Shown here: piece by piece, positions 58,346 to 64,000 of the stretch | How the letters are laid out: the number at the start of each line of letters is the position of its first letter | Numbering within the stretch: the stretch's first letter is position 1 | Source of the DNA: Ciona savignyi | Taxonomy: Eukaryota; Chordata; Ascidiacea; Phlebobranchia; Cionidae | NCBI GenBank assembly: GCA_000149265.1 | Contig: CH003444.1 | Location: 895,194 to 959,193, forward strand | Length of the DNA: 64,000 nucleotides | Direction of reading: 5' to 3' | Program-made: the position numbers and the translations under genes | The notes under the pieces: model-generated | Database searches by the model: none | What the model saw: the letters and a program-made list of their open reading frames with translations, nothing else | What the model was told of the DNA's origin: nothing

Positions 58346-58735
58346 ATTTAAGTTTATCTCTGTCACTTGGAAAACACAAGGGCAATCGTCAGATTGATGA
58401 TTCATACGTTGCTTCAATTTAGCGAAACCCATAATTTCACTGGGATATGGCTGAAGATGTTTCCACAAACCTGCCTGTTACTATTCTCGTTTATAAATAT
58501 AAATAAAATAGGTTCTATACTGGTTTAATTAATACATATACACGAAATTACCCCAAACACAATAGATTTCTTGAGCCATATTAAATCTATTTTTGGATAA
58601 TTTTTAAATATCGAGATCAAAAATGACCGAAGCGAGGTCTACTATTTTAAACAATTGTTTGAGTTACTTTGGAGCGACTTACTATAAAAAATTGTTGTTT
58701 TCTATAAAGCTTTTGTTTTGTCACAATTTTTTAGA

Positions 58736-63570
<4,835 letters not shown>

Positions 63571-63807
63571 CACCACCTGTCAATCTTCCACTTGTACATA
63601 TTTCTCCATTGTGCCATCAAGATTTATTCATTGTACCCATCCAGCATCAGAAGGAACAACAGAATGTATTTGGCCAAATGAACGTAGTTTGTGTCAACAT
63701 ATTTTTTTATTTTAAATCTTTGTTTAAAGAACTCTGCACGGCATGTTGTATATCCCTTTATTGCACTATTAACTCTGTACATCATATTAACATCAAGTGC
63801 CTACATA

Positions 63808-63925
63808 ATAAACCATTTTGATAAAAGATTCAACTTTCAACACCCAGATGGAGTAAGGTTCCACGGTTCGACAAAAATGATAGGGTCATACTACTCACAC
63901 ATGTACTAAATGATTTGGTAATAAA
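63808..63925 (+). terminator. SMAD2/3 poly(A) signals
   Basis: AATAAA at 63808-63813 and again at 63920-63925, 238 and 350 nt after the stop at 63568-63570. Confidence 0.6.
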
Positions 63926-64000
63926 CTTTCTACTTCGTTGATAGTCCAGCGGATATTAGGTCTCTCAGATGGCTCCAACCCCACCAGACCACATACAAGC

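Larger units (their letters stand above)
57228..58735. other. Intergenic region between the GPCR and SMAD2/3
   Basis: It holds the weak open frame at 57461-57737 and three antisense SINE copies or pieces (57940, 58142, 58355). 58450-58735 is AT-rich and lies directly upstream of the Smad start. Confidence 0.5.

Overview
The window looks like chordate genomic DNA from a sea squirt of the Ciona type. It is AT-rich and compactly intron-split (many introns of 100-700 bp, GT-AG). It is peppered with copies of one tRNA-derived SINE resembling the Ciona Cics family (name from memory). It encodes animal-specific proteins: BTAF1, myosin VI, a TGF-beta-type Smad, a tetraspanin and a rhodopsin-like GPCR. 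Species is an inference. All exon models were built by eye from reading frame, splice sites and phase, and each full model closes in frame.

Layout. 1-207: the 3' end of an unrecognised plus-strand gene. 1490-5734 (minus): a seven-exon tetraspanin, with a degenerate tandem repeat and a small inverted-repeat element in its fourth intron. 5735-7400: intergenic, probably shared upstream DNA of the divergent tetraspanin and BTAF1 genes. 7967-33315 (plus): complete BTAF1/Mot1, 42 coding exons, 1791 residues. Its introns carry a hAT transposase relic, two TTAA-flanked piggyBac-like elements, a hAT MITE, SINEs, and a nested minus-strand gene for a small membrane protein (28631-29547). 33316-38409: SINE-littered intergenic DNA. 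38410-48818 (plus): complete myosin VI, 30 coding exons, 1256 residues, plus an extra loop-2-like exon. 49779-53677 (plus): an 11-exon gene for a single-pass protein I do not recognise, laid out like a transmembrane adaptor with tyrosine motifs and a repeated exon cassette. 53882-54096 (minus): an isolated GPCR TM7-like fragment. 54358-57227 (plus): a five-exon GPCR. 58736-63570 (plus): Smad2/3, nine coding exons, 428 residues, with likely poly(A) signals before the window ends.

The genes do not form a pathway or operon. BTAF1 acts in the nucleus on TBP, myosin VI in vesicle transport, Smad2/3 in TGF-beta/nodal signalling. The tetraspanin, GPCR, nested protein and adaptor-like protein are membrane proteins. 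The points most worth a second look are the adaptor-like gene, the duplicated myosin VI exon, the nested gene, and two antisense SINE copies that end 11-23 bp from the 3' splice sites of BTAF1 and Smad exons and probably supply their branch points.
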